NCBI GenBank assembly: GCA_903847605.1
Contig: CAINED010000051.1
Span: 1-64,000, forward strand
DNA: 64,000 bases
DNA from: an uncultured Hyphomicrobiales bacterium
GTDB taxonomy: Bacteria > Pseudomonadota > Alphaproteobacteria > Rhizobiales > Beijerinckiaceae
Reading direction: 5' to 3'
Shown here: positions 17,343 to 26,000 of the stretch, piece after piece
Position numbering within the stretch: the stretch's first letter is position 1
Layout of the letters: every line of letters starts with the position of its first letter
Translations under genes and position numbers: made by a program
The notes under the pieces: model-generated
Database searches by the model: none
What the model was told of the DNA's origin: nothing
Seen by the model: the letters and a program-made list of their open reading frames with translations, nothing else

Positions 17343-19898
17343 ATGGAAGAGTTGCTGAACGATTTTCTTGCAGAGACGGCTGACCACCTCGAACAGGTGG
17401 GATCGCAGATTGTCCATTTCGAACAAAATCCATCCGATGCCTCGGCAATCGCCAACATTTTCAGGCTCGTCCACACGATCAAGGGCACCTGCGGTTTTCT
17501 CGAACTGTCGCGCCTCGAAGCCGTCGCTCACGCTGCGGAAAACCTGATCGGCCTTGTGCGCGACCGCGGATACGCAGATACGGCTCACGTTAGCCTCATC
17601 CTCACTTCGATCGATCGCATCCGCTCCATTCTCGACGGCATCGTGACCGATGGCGCCGAACCCGTGGGCAACGACGAAGAGTTGATCGCGGCGCTCGAAG
17701 ACTACGCCGAAGGCAAAACCCCGCCGGATCTTCCGGTGGCCGCCGCGCCCGTCACGCCTGCCCCCGCGCCATCATCCCACGTCCGGGAAAAAATTCGCGC
17801 CGAGGACAAAGTCGAGACGTCCAATGGACTGGCACGCGAGCCTTCGACCATTCGCGTTGCGCTCGGCACGATCGAACGCATCATGCGTCTCGTGTCGGAA
17901 CTCGTCCTGACGCGCAATCAACTGCTCGAACTTGCGCGCACGCTTCCGCATGACGAATTCGCCGCGCCGCTCCAGCGCCTCTCGGGCGTGACCAGCGATT
18001 TGCAGGACGGCGTGATGCGCGCGCGTATGCAACCCATCGAACGGTTGTTCGGTCCCCTGCCGCGCATGATCCGCGATCTCGCGCACGACCTTGGCAAGAA
18101 GGCCGAACTTGTGCTGGAGGGCTCCGATACGGAACTCGATCGGCAGATGATCGATCATCTGCGCGATCCCATCACGCATATCATCCGCAACTGCATCGAT
18201 CATGGCATCGAAACGCCGCAGGATAGGATTGCAGCGGGCAAGTCGGACTACGGCACGATCAACATATCCGCTTCGCACGAAGCCGGGCATATCACCCTGC
18301 GCATCGCCGACGATGGCCGCGGTCTCGACGTCGAACGCATCAGGGAAAAGGCGCTGGCGCTCGATCTCGCCACGGCCGACGACCTTGCCCACATGGGTAA
18401 CGAGGAACTCTGCCGGTTTATTTTCTCGCCCGGTTTCTCGACAGCGAAAAACGTCACCAACGTCTCCGGCCGCGGCGTCGGCATGGACGTCGTACGCGAA
18501 AATATCGAAGCCATCGGCGGCGGCGTCACCCTTTCGACGGCGCGCGGGCGCGGCACGACATTCATTCTCAAGGTGCCGTTGACACTTGCGATTGCACCAG
18601 CGCTGATTTTCGAGGTCGAGGGGCAGCGGTTCGCCATCGCGCAACACGCGGTTGTCGAAGCCGTGACCTGCGGACAGGGAGGACAAAGTTTCCTCCAAAA
18701 CGCGCAGGGCGCGCCCATGCTGGCGCTGCGCGAAAATTTGCTGCCCGTCGCCGACATGCGCTCGATCTTCGGTTTTGTGCCCGCTGGTACAGATACCCAG
18801 CGTCTTGCCATCGTCGTACGCACGGGCATCACGTCCTTCGCTCTGACTGTCGACAATGTCGCCGACGTGCAGGAGATCGTCGTCAAGCCACTGAATGGCG
18901 CATTGTCGCAACTCGGCCTCTATGCCGGCAGCACGATCCTCGGCGACGGCTCGGTCGTCCTCATCGTCAATCCAGCCGGGCTTGCATCGCGCATCGGGCT
19001 CGAAAACTCGAATCAGCTGCGTGTCGATACGGCGCCGCAGGATTTGCCGCCGGAGAAAAAGGCCACCAATCTTATTCTATTCCGGGCTGGATCGGGCGCT
19101 TTGAAAGCACTGCCCCTGTCGCTCATCTCACGCATCGAAAGCGTGAAGAACAAGGATATTTCCACCTCGGATGGTCAGTGGGTCGTCATGCATCGCGACG
19201 CGTTGATGCCGGTCATCGACCTCTGCGAAACCGGGTTCGATCGCTCGGCCCGCGACCAATGGCCGGTGCTTGTCGTCGGCGTGGGCGGCGAACCGATGGG
19301 TCTGCTGGTCAGCGAAATCGTCGACATTGTCGAGAGCTTTCTCGACATCGAAATTGCGGGCATCACGCCTGCCGTCATCGGATCGACGACGATACGCGGC
19401 GAAGCAGCCGAAGTGCTCGACCTTGCCCACTACATGAAGGCCGCGCGTCCCGGCGCCTTCGAACGTGGTCACGCGAAACGCTTCCGCGTGATGCTCGTCG
19501 ACGACAAACTGTTCTTCCGTGACCTGCTCGCGCCCGTTGTTTCCGCCGCCGGCTATGAAGTCACGACATTCGCTTCCGCTGCGGAAGGACTTTCGGCATT
19601 CAAACGCGGCTTCGGATTCGATGTGGTGGTCACTGATGTCGATATGCCCGACATGGACGGCTACAGTTTCGCGCGCTTGCTCGCCGAAAATCCGCGCACG
19701 AAGAACATACCGGTGGTAGCGCTCGACGCCCATGCCGGCAGCGCCGTCATAGACGCCGCGCGTCAGGCCGGCATGCGCAATGTCATCGGCAAATTCGATC
19801 GGCAAGGGTTGCTGACAGAGTTACGCAATGTGCTCGAAGCCAGCGCCTTCACATCTTCCGCACTGGAACAAAGAATGTCGCAGGAGAAAGCCGCATGA
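17343..19898 (+). CDS. cheA: Chemotaxis histidine kinase CheA with C-terminal receiver
   Basis: An 851-residue hybrid CheA. Domains in order: Hpt (about 1-105, phospho-His44 in 'RLVHTIKGTCGFL'), dimerisation helices (about 175-235), an HATPase domain (N box 'HIIRNCIDHGIE', G1 'DDGRGLD', G2 'GRGVGMDVV', about 235-415), two CheW-like domains in tandem (about 420-560 and 575-705), and a receiver domain (about 712-840; 'VMLVDDKLFF', phospho-Asp near 765 in 'VVVTDVDMPDMDG'). The receiver may act as a phosphate sink or output. The last four bases overlap cheW (ATGA). A Met-Glu-Glu start just upstream of the Hpt domain fixes the beginning. Confidence 0.93.
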   Translation: MEELLNDFLAETADHLEQVGSQIVHFEQNPSDASAIANIFRLVHTIKGTCGFLELSRLEAVAHAAENLIGLVRDRGYADTAHVSLILTSIDRIRSILDGIVTDGAEPVGNDEELIAALEDYAEGKTPPDLPVAAAPVTPAPAPSSHVREKIRAEDKVETSNGLAREPSTIRVALGTIERIMRLVSELVLTRNQLLELARTLPHDEFAAPLQRLSGVTSDLQDGVMRARMQPIERLFGPLPRMIRDLAHDLGKKAELVLEGSDTELDRQMIDHLRDPITHIIRNCIDHGIETPQDRIAAGKSDYGTINISASHEAGHITLRIADDGRGLDVERIREKALALDLATADDLAHMGNEELCRFIFSPGFSTAKNVTNVSGRGVGMDVVRENIEAIGGGVTLSTARGRGTTFILKVPLTLAIAPALIFEVEGQRFAIAQHAVVEAVTCGQGGQSFLQNAQGAPMLALRENLLPVADMRSIFGFVPAGTDTQRLAIVVRTGITSFALTVDNVADVQEIVVKPLNGALSQLGLYAGSTILGDGSVVLIVNPAGLASRIGLENSNQLRVDTAPQDLPPEKKATNLILFRAGSGALKALPLSLISRIESVKNKDISTSDGQWVVMHRDALMPVIDLCETGFDRSARDQWPVLVVGVGGEPMGLLVSEIVDIVESFLDIEIAGITPAVIGSTTIRGEAAEVLDLAHYMKAARPGAFERGHAKRFRVMLVDDKLFFRDLLAPVVSAAGYEVTTFASAAEGLSAFKRGFGFDVVVTDVDMPDMDGYSFARLLAENPRTKNIPVVALDAHAGSAVIDAARQAGMRNVIGKFDRQGLLTELRNVLEASAFTSSALEQRMSQEKAA

Positions 19899-20377
19899 AC
19901 CGGCCCACGCCCGCACGCACGTCCAACGCCGCCGCGACAAAGCGCCAGGTGATATTCACCGTCGGCGTCGGCGGCGAGCGCTTTGGCCTTCCCATCGATT
20001 GCGTGCGCACCGTGTTCCGCTCGTCCGCCATTACGCCGGTACCGCTTGCGCCCAAGCGTATACTTGGTCTCGTGAACCTGCGCGGACATGTCGTGACAGC
20101 CATCTGCATTCGCGACGTCCTCGGCCTTGAGCGCAACATGCAGCCTGAGCAACTCATGGTCGCCATCGAACATCGCAACGAAGGATTCGCGCTCGCGGTC
20201 GATTCGGTAGGAGACGTGCTCGAACTGACCGAAGAGGACAGCGTCGAGCTGCCGATGTCGGTTACCCCCGCGCGCCGCGCTGTCACTGCAGACGCCTATC
20301 GCACACTCGACGCGATCGTACCCGTTCTCGACATCGAGGCGCTCACTGGCGCTGGAACAAAATCGCTTGCCGCATGA
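19895..20377 (+). CDS. cheW: Chemotaxis coupling protein CheW
   Basis: A 160-residue single CheW-domain scaffold that links receptors to CheA. It shows 'RQVIFTVGVGGERFGLPIDCVRTVFR' (about residues 17-42), the conserved 'VPLAPKRILGLVNLRGHVVTAICIRDVLGL' (about 49-78) and a final 'AIVPVLDIEAL' strand. An N-terminal tail of about 16 residues is basic and probably disordered. The start overlaps the cheA stop by four bases, indicating translational coupling, and cheY begins 22 bp after its stop. Confidence 0.92.
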   Translation: MNRPTPARTSNAAATKRQVIFTVGVGGERFGLPIDCVRTVFRSSAITPVPLAPKRILGLVNLRGHVVTAICIRDVLGLERNMQPEQLMVAIEHRNEGFALAVDSVGDVLELTEEDSVELPMSVTPARRAVTADAYRTLDAIVPVLDIEALTGAGTKSLAA

Positions 20378-20399
20378 AATCGCACACGGAGCAAATAAG

Positions 20400-20765
20400 A
20401 TGAAACAAGTGCTTGTCGTCGACGACTCGATCGTCATCAGGAAAGTCGCACGCCGCATTCTCGAAAGCCTTTCGCTGCAGATCGCGGAAGCCGAAGACGG
20501 CAGGCAGGCGCTCGCGGCCTGTTCGTCGCAGATGCCGGACGCCATTCTGCTCGACTGGAACATGCCGAACATGGACGGTTTCCAGTTCCTGCGCGAACTG
20601 CGGAAAATGGCAGGCGGCGCCAAGCCAAAGGTCGTCTTCTGCACGACCGAGAACGACATCGCTCACATCGCGCGGGCCATGCATGCCGGCGCAGACGAAT
20701 ACATCATGAAGCCCTTCGACAAGGAAATCGTCCGCTCAAAGTTCGCAGAAATCGGACTGTGCTGA
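20400..20765 (+). CDS. cheY: Single-domain response regulator CheY
   Basis: A 121-residue stand-alone receiver. The acidic pair is Asp8-Asp9 ('VLVVDDS'), the phospho-acceptor Asp52 ('LLDWNMPNMDG'), the switch Thr82/Thr83 and the invariant Lys104 ('YIMKPFDKE'). It would be phosphorylated by CheA and bind the flagellar switch or another target. GGAG is eleven bases before the ATG. A 76-bp gap precedes the receiver-less cheB. Confidence 0.92.
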   Translation: MKQVLVVDDSIVIRKVARRILESLSLQIAEAEDGRQALAACSSQMPDAILLDWNMPNMDGFQFLRELRKMAGGAKPKVVFCTTENDIAHIARAMHAGADEYIMKPFDKEIVRSKFAEIGLC

Positions 20766-20841
20766 GGCAAGCCTCTTGAGGCAGACACGACGTAAGTCCA
20801 GCGCTACGAATTGATCTGTATTTCCCGAAGGACAAGAGAGC

Positions 20842-21498
20842 GTGCCGAACCGCCCGCGCAATAAGCAGTCGCCTGCTCATGCCCCGCGCCCGCCGCAGCG
20901 GCCGCAGGCTATCGTCGTTGCAGCTTCCACCGGAGGCCCGCAAGCGCTGGCGACTCTTTTTTCTTCTCTTGGTCCGCAATTGTCTGATGTGCCCGTGTTC
21001 GTCGTGCTGCACATGCCCGCGCCGTTCGCCTCGGTCGTAACGGGTCAGATCCAGAAGCTTTCGACGCGGCCCACAAGCAGCGCGATCGACGGCGAAATCG
21101 CGAGAGCTGGCCACATCTATTTTGCGCCGGGCGATTTTCATCTTTCGCTCAGGGATCGCGGTCTGTCGGTCTCGATGCATCTCGATCATGGTCCCGAACT
21201 CAACTTTTGCCGTCCGGCCGCAGACATCCTCTTTTCCTCGGCCGCGAAGATTTATGGCTCCAGCCTGATTGCCATCGTTCTCAGCGGCATGGGCAGCGAT
21301 GGCTGCGCGGGCGCAGTCCACGTCGCAAAGGCGGGCGGCCTCATCTTTGCGCAGGACGAAGCCTCGAGCGCCGTCTGGGGAATGCCCGGAGCCGTCGCCG
21401 CAGCCGGCGTCTCACACCAGATCCTTCCGCCGCAAGACATCGCGGCTCATGTCGCGAGATTGCTTATCGCCGGCCGCGCCGCGGAGGCCGCGGCATGA
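20842..21498 (+). CDS. cheB: CheB-type protein-glutamate methylesterase lacking the receiver domain
   Basis: A 218-residue protein consisting only of the catalytic domain. Usual CheB is about 350 residues with an N-terminal receiver. The catalytic triad is in place: Ser in 'VAASTGGPQAL' (about residue 29), His in 'VFVVLHMP' (about 57) and Asp in 'LSGMGSDGCAGA' (about 151). It would remove methyl groups from receptor glutamates. The N-terminal ~20 residues are a Pro/Arg/Gln-rich tail instead of a receiver. GTG start with AGAGAG just upstream. It overlaps cheR by four bases. Control of its activity must come from elsewhere, perhaps the CheY or CheA receiver. Confidence 0.88.
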   Translation: MPNRPRNKQSPAHAPRPPQRPQAIVVAASTGGPQALATLFSSLGPQLSDVPVFVVLHMPAPFASVVTGQIQKLSTRPTSSAIDGEIARAGHIYFAPGDFHLSLRDRGLSVSMHLDHGPELNFCRPAADILFSSAAKIYGSSLIAIVLSGMGSDGCAGAVHVAKAGGLIFAQDEASSAVWGMPGAVAAAGVSHQILPPQDIAAHVARLLIAGRAAEAAA

Positions 21499-22355
21499 GC
21501 GAGCTCTTCGACAGGTTTCGCGCCTTCATCCTGAAGCAGACCGGCATCGCGCTCGAACCCGAGCGCGACTACATGATCGAAACGCGGCTCTCGCCCGTTC
21601 AGCGCGCCTTCGGTCTGCCTGACCTGTCAGCGCTGCTTGCGCAGGCGATGGCTGACCGGCATCCGGAGCTGGCGCGCGCAACGGTCGAAGCGATGCTGAC
21701 CGGCGAAACTTTTTTCTTTCGCGACCGGCAGGTCTTTCACGCGTTACGCGAAACGATCCTGCCCGACGTTCTGGAGGCGCGCAAAGACCTGCGCCGCCTG
21801 CGCATCTGGTGCGCCGCCTGCTCGACCGGCCAGGAACCTTATTCCATCGCCATGATCCTCGACGAGGAAGCGCGTCATCTGCGCGGCTGGCAGATCGAGA
21901 TCGTCGCGACCGACCTTTCGCAAGGCGCTCTCGATACGGCGCGCGAAGGGCTTTACAACCAGTTCGAGGTTCAGCGCGGACTGCCCGTAGCCCTGTTGCT
22001 CAGATATTTCCATCGCGACAGGGATCGCTGGCGCATCGCGGAGCATTTGCGCTCCATGGTCGAGTTCCAGCAACTCAACCTCACGGCGGATCGCGCGCCC
22101 TCGGGCGTCTTCGATCTCATCTTCTGCCGCAACGTGTTGATGTATTTCGAACCCGGAATGAAGCAGGAGATTCTCGCACGAGCAGGCGGGGCTATGGCCC
22201 GGGATGGCTGGCTGGTGCTAGGGGCGACCGAGAATACGGCCGGTCTGGACAGCAATCTTGAGCAGGACCCACGCATTCCCGGCGCCTATCGCCCACACGA
22301 TCCCGCCGCCGGACGGGTGATCAATATCTCATCGCGGATCCGGGTGTCCGGATAG
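21495..22355 (+). CDS. cheR: Chemotaxis methyltransferase CheR
   Basis: A 286-residue SAM-dependent methyltransferase that methylates receptor glutamates. An N-terminal helical domain (about 1-75, 'TGIALEPERDYMIETRL') is followed by the signature 'TGETFFFRD' (about 70-78), the SAM loop 'IWCAACSTGQEPYSIAM' (about 99-115), 'ATDLSQGAL' and 'FDLIFCRNVLMYF' (about 210-222). The ATG overlaps the cheB stop. It is the last gene of the chemotaxis operon and is followed by a strong bidirectional terminator. Confidence 0.93.
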   Translation: MSELFDRFRAFILKQTGIALEPERDYMIETRLSPVQRAFGLPDLSALLAQAMADRHPELARATVEAMLTGETFFFRDRQVFHALRETILPDVLEARKDLRRLRIWCAACSTGQEPYSIAMILDEEARHLRGWQIEIVATDLSQGALDTAREGLYNQFEVQRGLPVALLLRYFHRDRDRWRIAEHLRSMVEFQQLNLTADRAPSGVFDLIFCRNVLMYFEPGMKQEILARAGGAMARDGWLVLGATENTAGLDSNLEQDPRIPGAYRPHDPAAGRVINISSRIRVSG

Positions 22356-22385
22356 CCACCGCGAGTGCGGCCAATGCCGGAAACG

Positions 22386-22416
22386 AAAAAGCCCCGCCGC
22401 AATGGACGGGGCTTTT
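22386..22416. terminator. Bidirectional terminator between cheR and ctrA
   Basis: A-run plus GCCCCG, a ten-base loop, CGGGGC plus a T-run. It has A/T tracts on both sides, so it can terminate both the che operon and the convergent ctrA transcript. Confidence 0.85.
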
Positions 22417-22436
22417 GATTTTCGAAGATCGGGAGA

Positions 22437-23138
22437 TCAGGCCGGTACGCGCTCTTCCGCCTCGGTCGGCTCGCGCAGCACATAGCCGCGGCCCCAGACG
22501 GTCTCGATATAGTTGCGGCCCTGGCTCGCGTTGGCGAGCTTCTTGCGCAGCTTGCAGATGAAGACGTCGATGATCTTCAGTTCCGGCTCGTCCATGCCAC
22601 CGTAGAGGTGATTGAGGAACATTTCCTTGGTAAGGGTCGTGCCCTTGCGCAAGGAGAGCAGCTCAAGCATCTGATATTCCTTGCCGGTCAGATGCACGCG
22701 GGCGCCGTGAACCTCGACGGTCTTCTGGTCGAGATTGACGATGAGATCGCCTGTCGTGATGACCGACTGCGCGTGGCCCTTGGAACGGCGGACGATCGCA
22801 TGGATGCGGGCGACCAGTTCGTCTTTGTGGAAGGGCTTGGTCAGATAGTCGTCGGCGCCGAAGCCGAGGCCCTTCACCTTGTCCTCGATGCCGGCGAGGC
22901 CGGAGAGAATCAGGATTGGCGTCTTGACCTTGGCGACGCGAAGGGTCCGCAGAACCTCGTAGCCTGACATGTCGGGCAGATTGAGGTCCAGAAGAATGAT
23001 GTCGTAGTCGTAGAGTTTGCCGAGATCGACGCCCTCTTCGCCGAGATCCGTCGTATAGACGTTGAAGTTCTCGGATTTGAGCATCAGTTCGATGCTCTGT
23101 GCGGTCGCGCTATCGTCTTCGATCAGTAATACGCGCAT
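22437..23138 (-). CDS. ctrA: Cell-cycle master response regulator CtrA
   Basis: A 233-residue OmpR/PhoB-type regulator. The receiver (about 1-120) has Asp8-Asp9, phospho-Asp51 in '[12 protein letters not shown]' and '[11 protein letters not shown]' with the conserved Lys. The winged-helix DNA-binding domain (about 130-225) has '[12 protein letters not shown]', '[31 protein letters not shown]' and '[11 protein letters not shown]'; these are diagnostic CtrA sequences. CtrA controls flagellar, division and replication genes and receives phosphate from ChpT. The ATG at 23138 is the family start. It converges on the che operon, with flagellar fliJ on its other side. Confidence 0.96.
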   Translation of the reverse strand: MRVLLIEDDSATAQSIELMLKSENFNVYTTDLGEEGVDLGKLYDYDIILLDLNLPDMSGYEVLRTLRVAKVKTPILILSGLAGIEDKVKGLGFGADDYLTKPFHKDELVARIHAIVRRSKGHAQSVITTGDLIVNLDQKTVEVHGARVHLTGKEYQMLELLSLRKGTTLTKEMFLNHLYGGMDEPELKIIDVFICKLRKKLANASQGRNYIETVWGRGYVLREPTEAEERVPA

Positions 23139-23226
23139 GTGTGGTCCCCAACTTGCCCCGTGTGCTGCGACTGCGGTACCCACGCTCGCGTCATGTCACG
23201 GACAATCAGCAATATGTCCCGAGTGC

Positions 23227-23284
23227 GACTCGGCTGTTGCCAGCGTCGTAACGTTAACGGCGAATGGTTAACAAACTCTGATTC
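23227..23284. promoter_or_regulatory. ctrA upstream region with GANTC sites and paired GTTAAC
   Basis: Two GANTC sequences (GACTC at 23227-23231 and GATTC at 23280-23284) and two GTTAAC hexamers (23253-23258 and 23267-23272) lie 90-145 bp before the ctrA start. CcrM methylates GANTC, and ctrA promoters in relatives are controlled by that methylation and by CtrA itself at TTAA-containing sites. Spacing of the two TTAA here is ten bases, not the consensus seven. Confidence 0.45.
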
Positions 23285-23515
23285 ATCGTGACAAGGGGCT
23301 GAACGAATCTTCATGAATTTGTTCTGCGTCCGCGTTGCGATGAAACTCCTTGCGACCGAAAGTTCATCTTTTAGGTGAAGAACGCCGTTTCGCGAGGGTT
23401 TTGTGACGTTTTGCTTCCGCAGCCTGCCCTCCTCACGGAGACGCCAGCAGCCCGAAGCGGTTAATGGCTTGCGCCGGTCTGTGCTCGCCGGCCCCTCAAT
23501 AGTTGGTAATACCCT

Positions 23516-23530
23516 TTAACAATTGGTTAA
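23516..23530. promoter_or_regulatory. Consensus CtrA-binding site upstream of fliJ
   Basis: TTAACAATTGGTTAA is an exact TTAA-N7-TTAA CtrA box. It lies about 184 bp before fliJ and about 380 bp before ctrA, in the divergent intergenic region, so it could serve either promoter; fliJ is the nearer and a typical CtrA target. Confidence 0.65.
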
Positions 23531-23713
23531 CACAGCGCGCTGGCGCGGACCTTTTCATCTCTGCACCCTATAAAATTCACCAAACCGCCGGTTCAGGTAA
23601 CAAAGGGGCAACTTCCTTCTGACATGGTGAATCTGTCTCGCGGATATCCGGCACGAGGCCGCCCCACGGCGACCGAAGCGCTCATGTAAACACTGCGTCT
23701 GGAGTATTGCGTA

Positions 23714-24115
23714 ATGAAGTCGCGGGATTCGCTGATCCGTCTCAAGAAGTTTCAGGCCGACGAAAAGGCCCGCCGTGTCGCCCAGATCGAGGCGATGATC
23801 GCCGAGTTTTCCCGCATGATCGGGGATCTCGACCGGGAAATCGGTGTCGAGGAGCAGCGCTCCGGAAACTCCGACCCTGCCCATTTCGCCTACTCGACCT
23901 ATGCGCGCGCGGCCCGCACCCGCCGCGACAATCTCCAGAACTCGATTGCCGAGTTGCGCGACCAGGCCGAGGAGGCCAAGCGCCTTCACGGCGAAGCCCT
24001 CGAAGACCTCAAAAAGGCCGAGAGCCTCGACGGCCGTGAAAAGGCGATGGAGCGCATCACAGACATGGTCCGTCCGGACATGGACGTGATGGCGCTGCGC
24101 ACCGCCCGCGCCTGA
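23714..24115 (+). CDS. fliJ: Flagellar export protein FliJ
   Basis: A 133-residue, almost entirely helical coiled-coil protein ('LIRLKKFQADEKARRVAQIEAMIAEF' and 'AELRDQAEEAKRLHGEALEDLKKAE' patterns). FliJ is the stalk of the flagellar type III export ATPase FliI. Sequence conservation in the family is weak; the call is supported by length, coiled-coil character and position next to ctrA downstream of a CtrA box. fliI is not adjacent. A strong terminator follows, so it seems to be transcribed alone. Confidence 0.7.
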   Translation: MKSRDSLIRLKKFQADEKARRVAQIEAMIAEFSRMIGDLDREIGVEEQRSGNSDPAHFAYSTYARAARTRRDNLQNSIAELRDQAEEAKRLHGEALEDLKKAESLDGREKAMERITDMVRPDMDVMALRTARA

Positions 24116-24137
24116 CAATTCCTGCAGCTGAATTCCG

Positions 24138-24168
24138 ACGGGCCGGCCGACGCCGGCCCGTGCTTTTT
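24138..24168 (+). terminator. Rho-independent terminator after fliJ
   Basis: ACGGGCCGGC, four-base loop CGAC, GCCGGCCCGT, then GCTTTTT. A perfect 10-bp stem followed by a T-run, 22 bp after the fliJ stop. Confidence 0.9.
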
Positions 24169-24297
24169 CGCGTTATCCGAAATTTGGCGACTTAGGACGC
24201 GCCGTCTTCTTTTTCAAAACGCGTTCACCTACCTCCTGCGACATTCGCGGGCGAAAGAGCCGCCATAGGTTCTTCGCTCGGGCGATGGAGGTTTGAG

Positions 24298-24735
24298 ATG
24301 AATGTCAACAGGCGTTCCTTCTTCGGTGTTGCCGTCGCTTCGCCGTTTGCGGCGAAGGAAGCCGCCAAGAAGGTCATAGAGCAGGCCGCAAGCTTGCAGG
24401 CCATGCAGGCGAGCGGCGTCAGCTATTACAACGACTCGCTCTACACGGGCATTTCGACGTCGAGCGTCAACGGCCCGATGCGCAGCCTGTGGGAAGCCAT
24501 CCGCGACATGGGCGTGCCGGACTGGAAGCGCGAGGATCTGCGCGAGGATTCCCGCCGCAGCCGCACGCTCGATCCCGATCTGGCGGCCATGCGGAGCTTT
24601 TCGCTCAGCGCGAAAATGCGCATGCAATGGCAGCGGAACTATAACCTGCTGATCGACCGGGCGCTGCGCCAGACGCAGATGGAACGGGTGAAACGGGCGT
24701 TTTTCGAGTCCAACCCGGACATCTCGGAATATTGA
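24298..24735 (+). CDS. Hypothetical protein with Tat-like N-terminus
   Basis: A 145-residue protein of unknown function. It opens with 'NRRSFFGVAVASPFAAKEAA', which resembles a twin-arginine leader though the hydrophobic part is short and no cleavage site is evident. The rest is charged and helical, rich in Met, Arg and Gln near the C-terminus. GGAGG is seven bases before the ATG, so translation is likely. The make-up (small, ordered by internal Met/Arg pairs) recalls phage or gene-transfer-agent minor proteins, but I could not name a family. It stands alone between fliJ and a membrane protein gene. Confidence 0.55.
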   Translation: MNVNRRSFFGVAVASPFAAKEAAKKVIEQAASLQAMQASGVSYYNDSLYTGISTSSVNGPMRSLWEAIRDMGVPDWKREDLREDSRRSRTLDPDLAAMRSFSLSAKMRMQWQRNYNLLIDRALRQTQMERVKRAFFESNPDISEY

Positions 24736-24927
24736 TCCGATCCGTACTATTACGGGGGCGCGCCTAACCATCGCGCCCCATTCTCTCCCTTGTTTTTTCT
24801 TAGGCTTTTTCTTGGCCGCAGCCCTTGCTTTTGTACTCTGCGGCATGCTCCAAAGTGCGGGATGGCGGATGCGGAGGGCGTTCGCCACACAAGAATTGCC
24901 GCGGCAGGGAATCCCAAACCGCGCAAC

Positions 24928-25977
24928 ATGTTCAAGGTCAGCATGAAGCGTCTGCTGGACTATTTCTGGCCGGTGGTCGGCCTTGTCGCCGTCGTCTGGT
25001 CCGTGCGGCTGCTCTACAGCAAGCTCGTGGCCGAAGCCTCGACAGACCCTGTCATCGCAAAAATTCTCGAGGACGGGAATCTCTGGAGCGACATCAGGAC
25101 GATCGCCGGCGGCATCGGCCAGAAGCTCACTCACATCCCCGTGGAGTCCTATCTGCTGGCGGCGGCATCCACGCTCGTCGCCTATTGGGCGCTCGCCTGG
25201 TACGATCGCATCGCGCTGCTGCATCTGGGACGCGCGCGCGGCATTTCATGGTTGTATGTCGCAACCTGCTCTTTTGTGACCTACGCGCTGTCGCACAATA
25301 TCGGTGCGTCTGTTTTTTCCGGCGGCATGGTTCGCCTTCGCGCCTATACGGCGAAGGGACTGACGGCGGCGGAAGTCGCGGTGCTCGTGGCCCTCTGCTC
25401 GTTCACGTTCGCCTTCGGCACAATTCTGCTGCTCGGAATCGTTCTCGTTTATGAGCCGCACATTCTCGCGCCCCTCGCCAAATTGTCCCACTGGTTCACC
25501 ATCGGGGAGACCACGGCGCGCCTCATCGGCGTGGCCATGCTGGCGTTTTGCGCCCTCTACACGATCGGCGCCTGGCGCGGTTTCAAACCGCTGACCATAA
25601 AGAAGTTCAAGCTGGTCTATCCGACAATGCCGATTGTCGCCCGCCAGTACATCGCCGCGCCCATGGAGCTGATTGGCGCCGCCGGCATCATCTATTTTGC
25701 CCTGCCCGCTGAAGGAAATCCCGGCTTCATGGTGGTGATGGGCGCTTTCCTGCTGTCCTTCTCGGCGGGCCTGCTCTCACAGGTGCCAGGCGGCGTCGGC
25801 GTGATGGAAGCGGTCTTTCTGGCGATCATGCCGGGCATCCCGGCTTCGTCGGTTTTCGCGGCCCTGCTGATCTGGCGGCTGTTCTACCTGATCATCCCGC
25901 TGGCGCTTTCGATCCCGATCATCTTGCTGTTCGAAAAATCGCAGCTCGGGAAATCGGCGGACACGGCCCCAACCTGA
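24928..25977 (+). CDS. Membrane protein of the LPG synthase TM / UPF0104 (YbhN) family
   Basis: A 349-residue integral membrane protein with about eight hydrophobic segments. It has the features of the lysylphosphatidylglycerol synthetase transmembrane family: 'YALSHNIGASVFSGGMVRLRAY' (about residues 119-140), 'AEVAVLVALCSFTFAFGTILLLGIV', and the family signature 'LSQVPGGVGVMEAVFLAIMPG' (about 290-310). Relatives without the catalytic domain may flip or modify lipids. The start is uncertain: ATG at 24928 or 24943 both fit; AAGG before 24943 is the better ribosome binding site. A long same-frame upstream extension looks non-coding. Confidence 0.8.
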   Translation: MFKVSMKRLLDYFWPVVGLVAVVWSVRLLYSKLVAEASTDPVIAKILEDGNLWSDIRTIAGGIGQKLTHIPVESYLLAAASTLVAYWALAWYDRIALLHLGRARGISWLYVATCSFVTYALSHNIGASVFSGGMVRLRAYTAKGLTAAEVAVLVALCSFTFAFGTILLLGIVLVYEPHILAPLAKLSHWFTIGETTARLIGVAMLAFCALYTIGAWRGFKPLTIKKFKLVYPTMPIVARQYIAAPMELIGAAGIIYFALPAEGNPGFMVVMGAFLLSFSAGLLSQVPGGVGVMEAVFLAIMPGIPASSVFAALLIWRLFYLIIPLALSIPIILLFEKSQLGKSADTAPT

Positions 25978-26000
25978 GCCAGCGCTGCAAAAAAAGAAAA

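Noticed and set aside
17772-18911. Minus-strand open frame of 379 codons inside cheA
   Set aside because: Lies wholly within cheA, whose domains are all intact; no independent start signal or family match.
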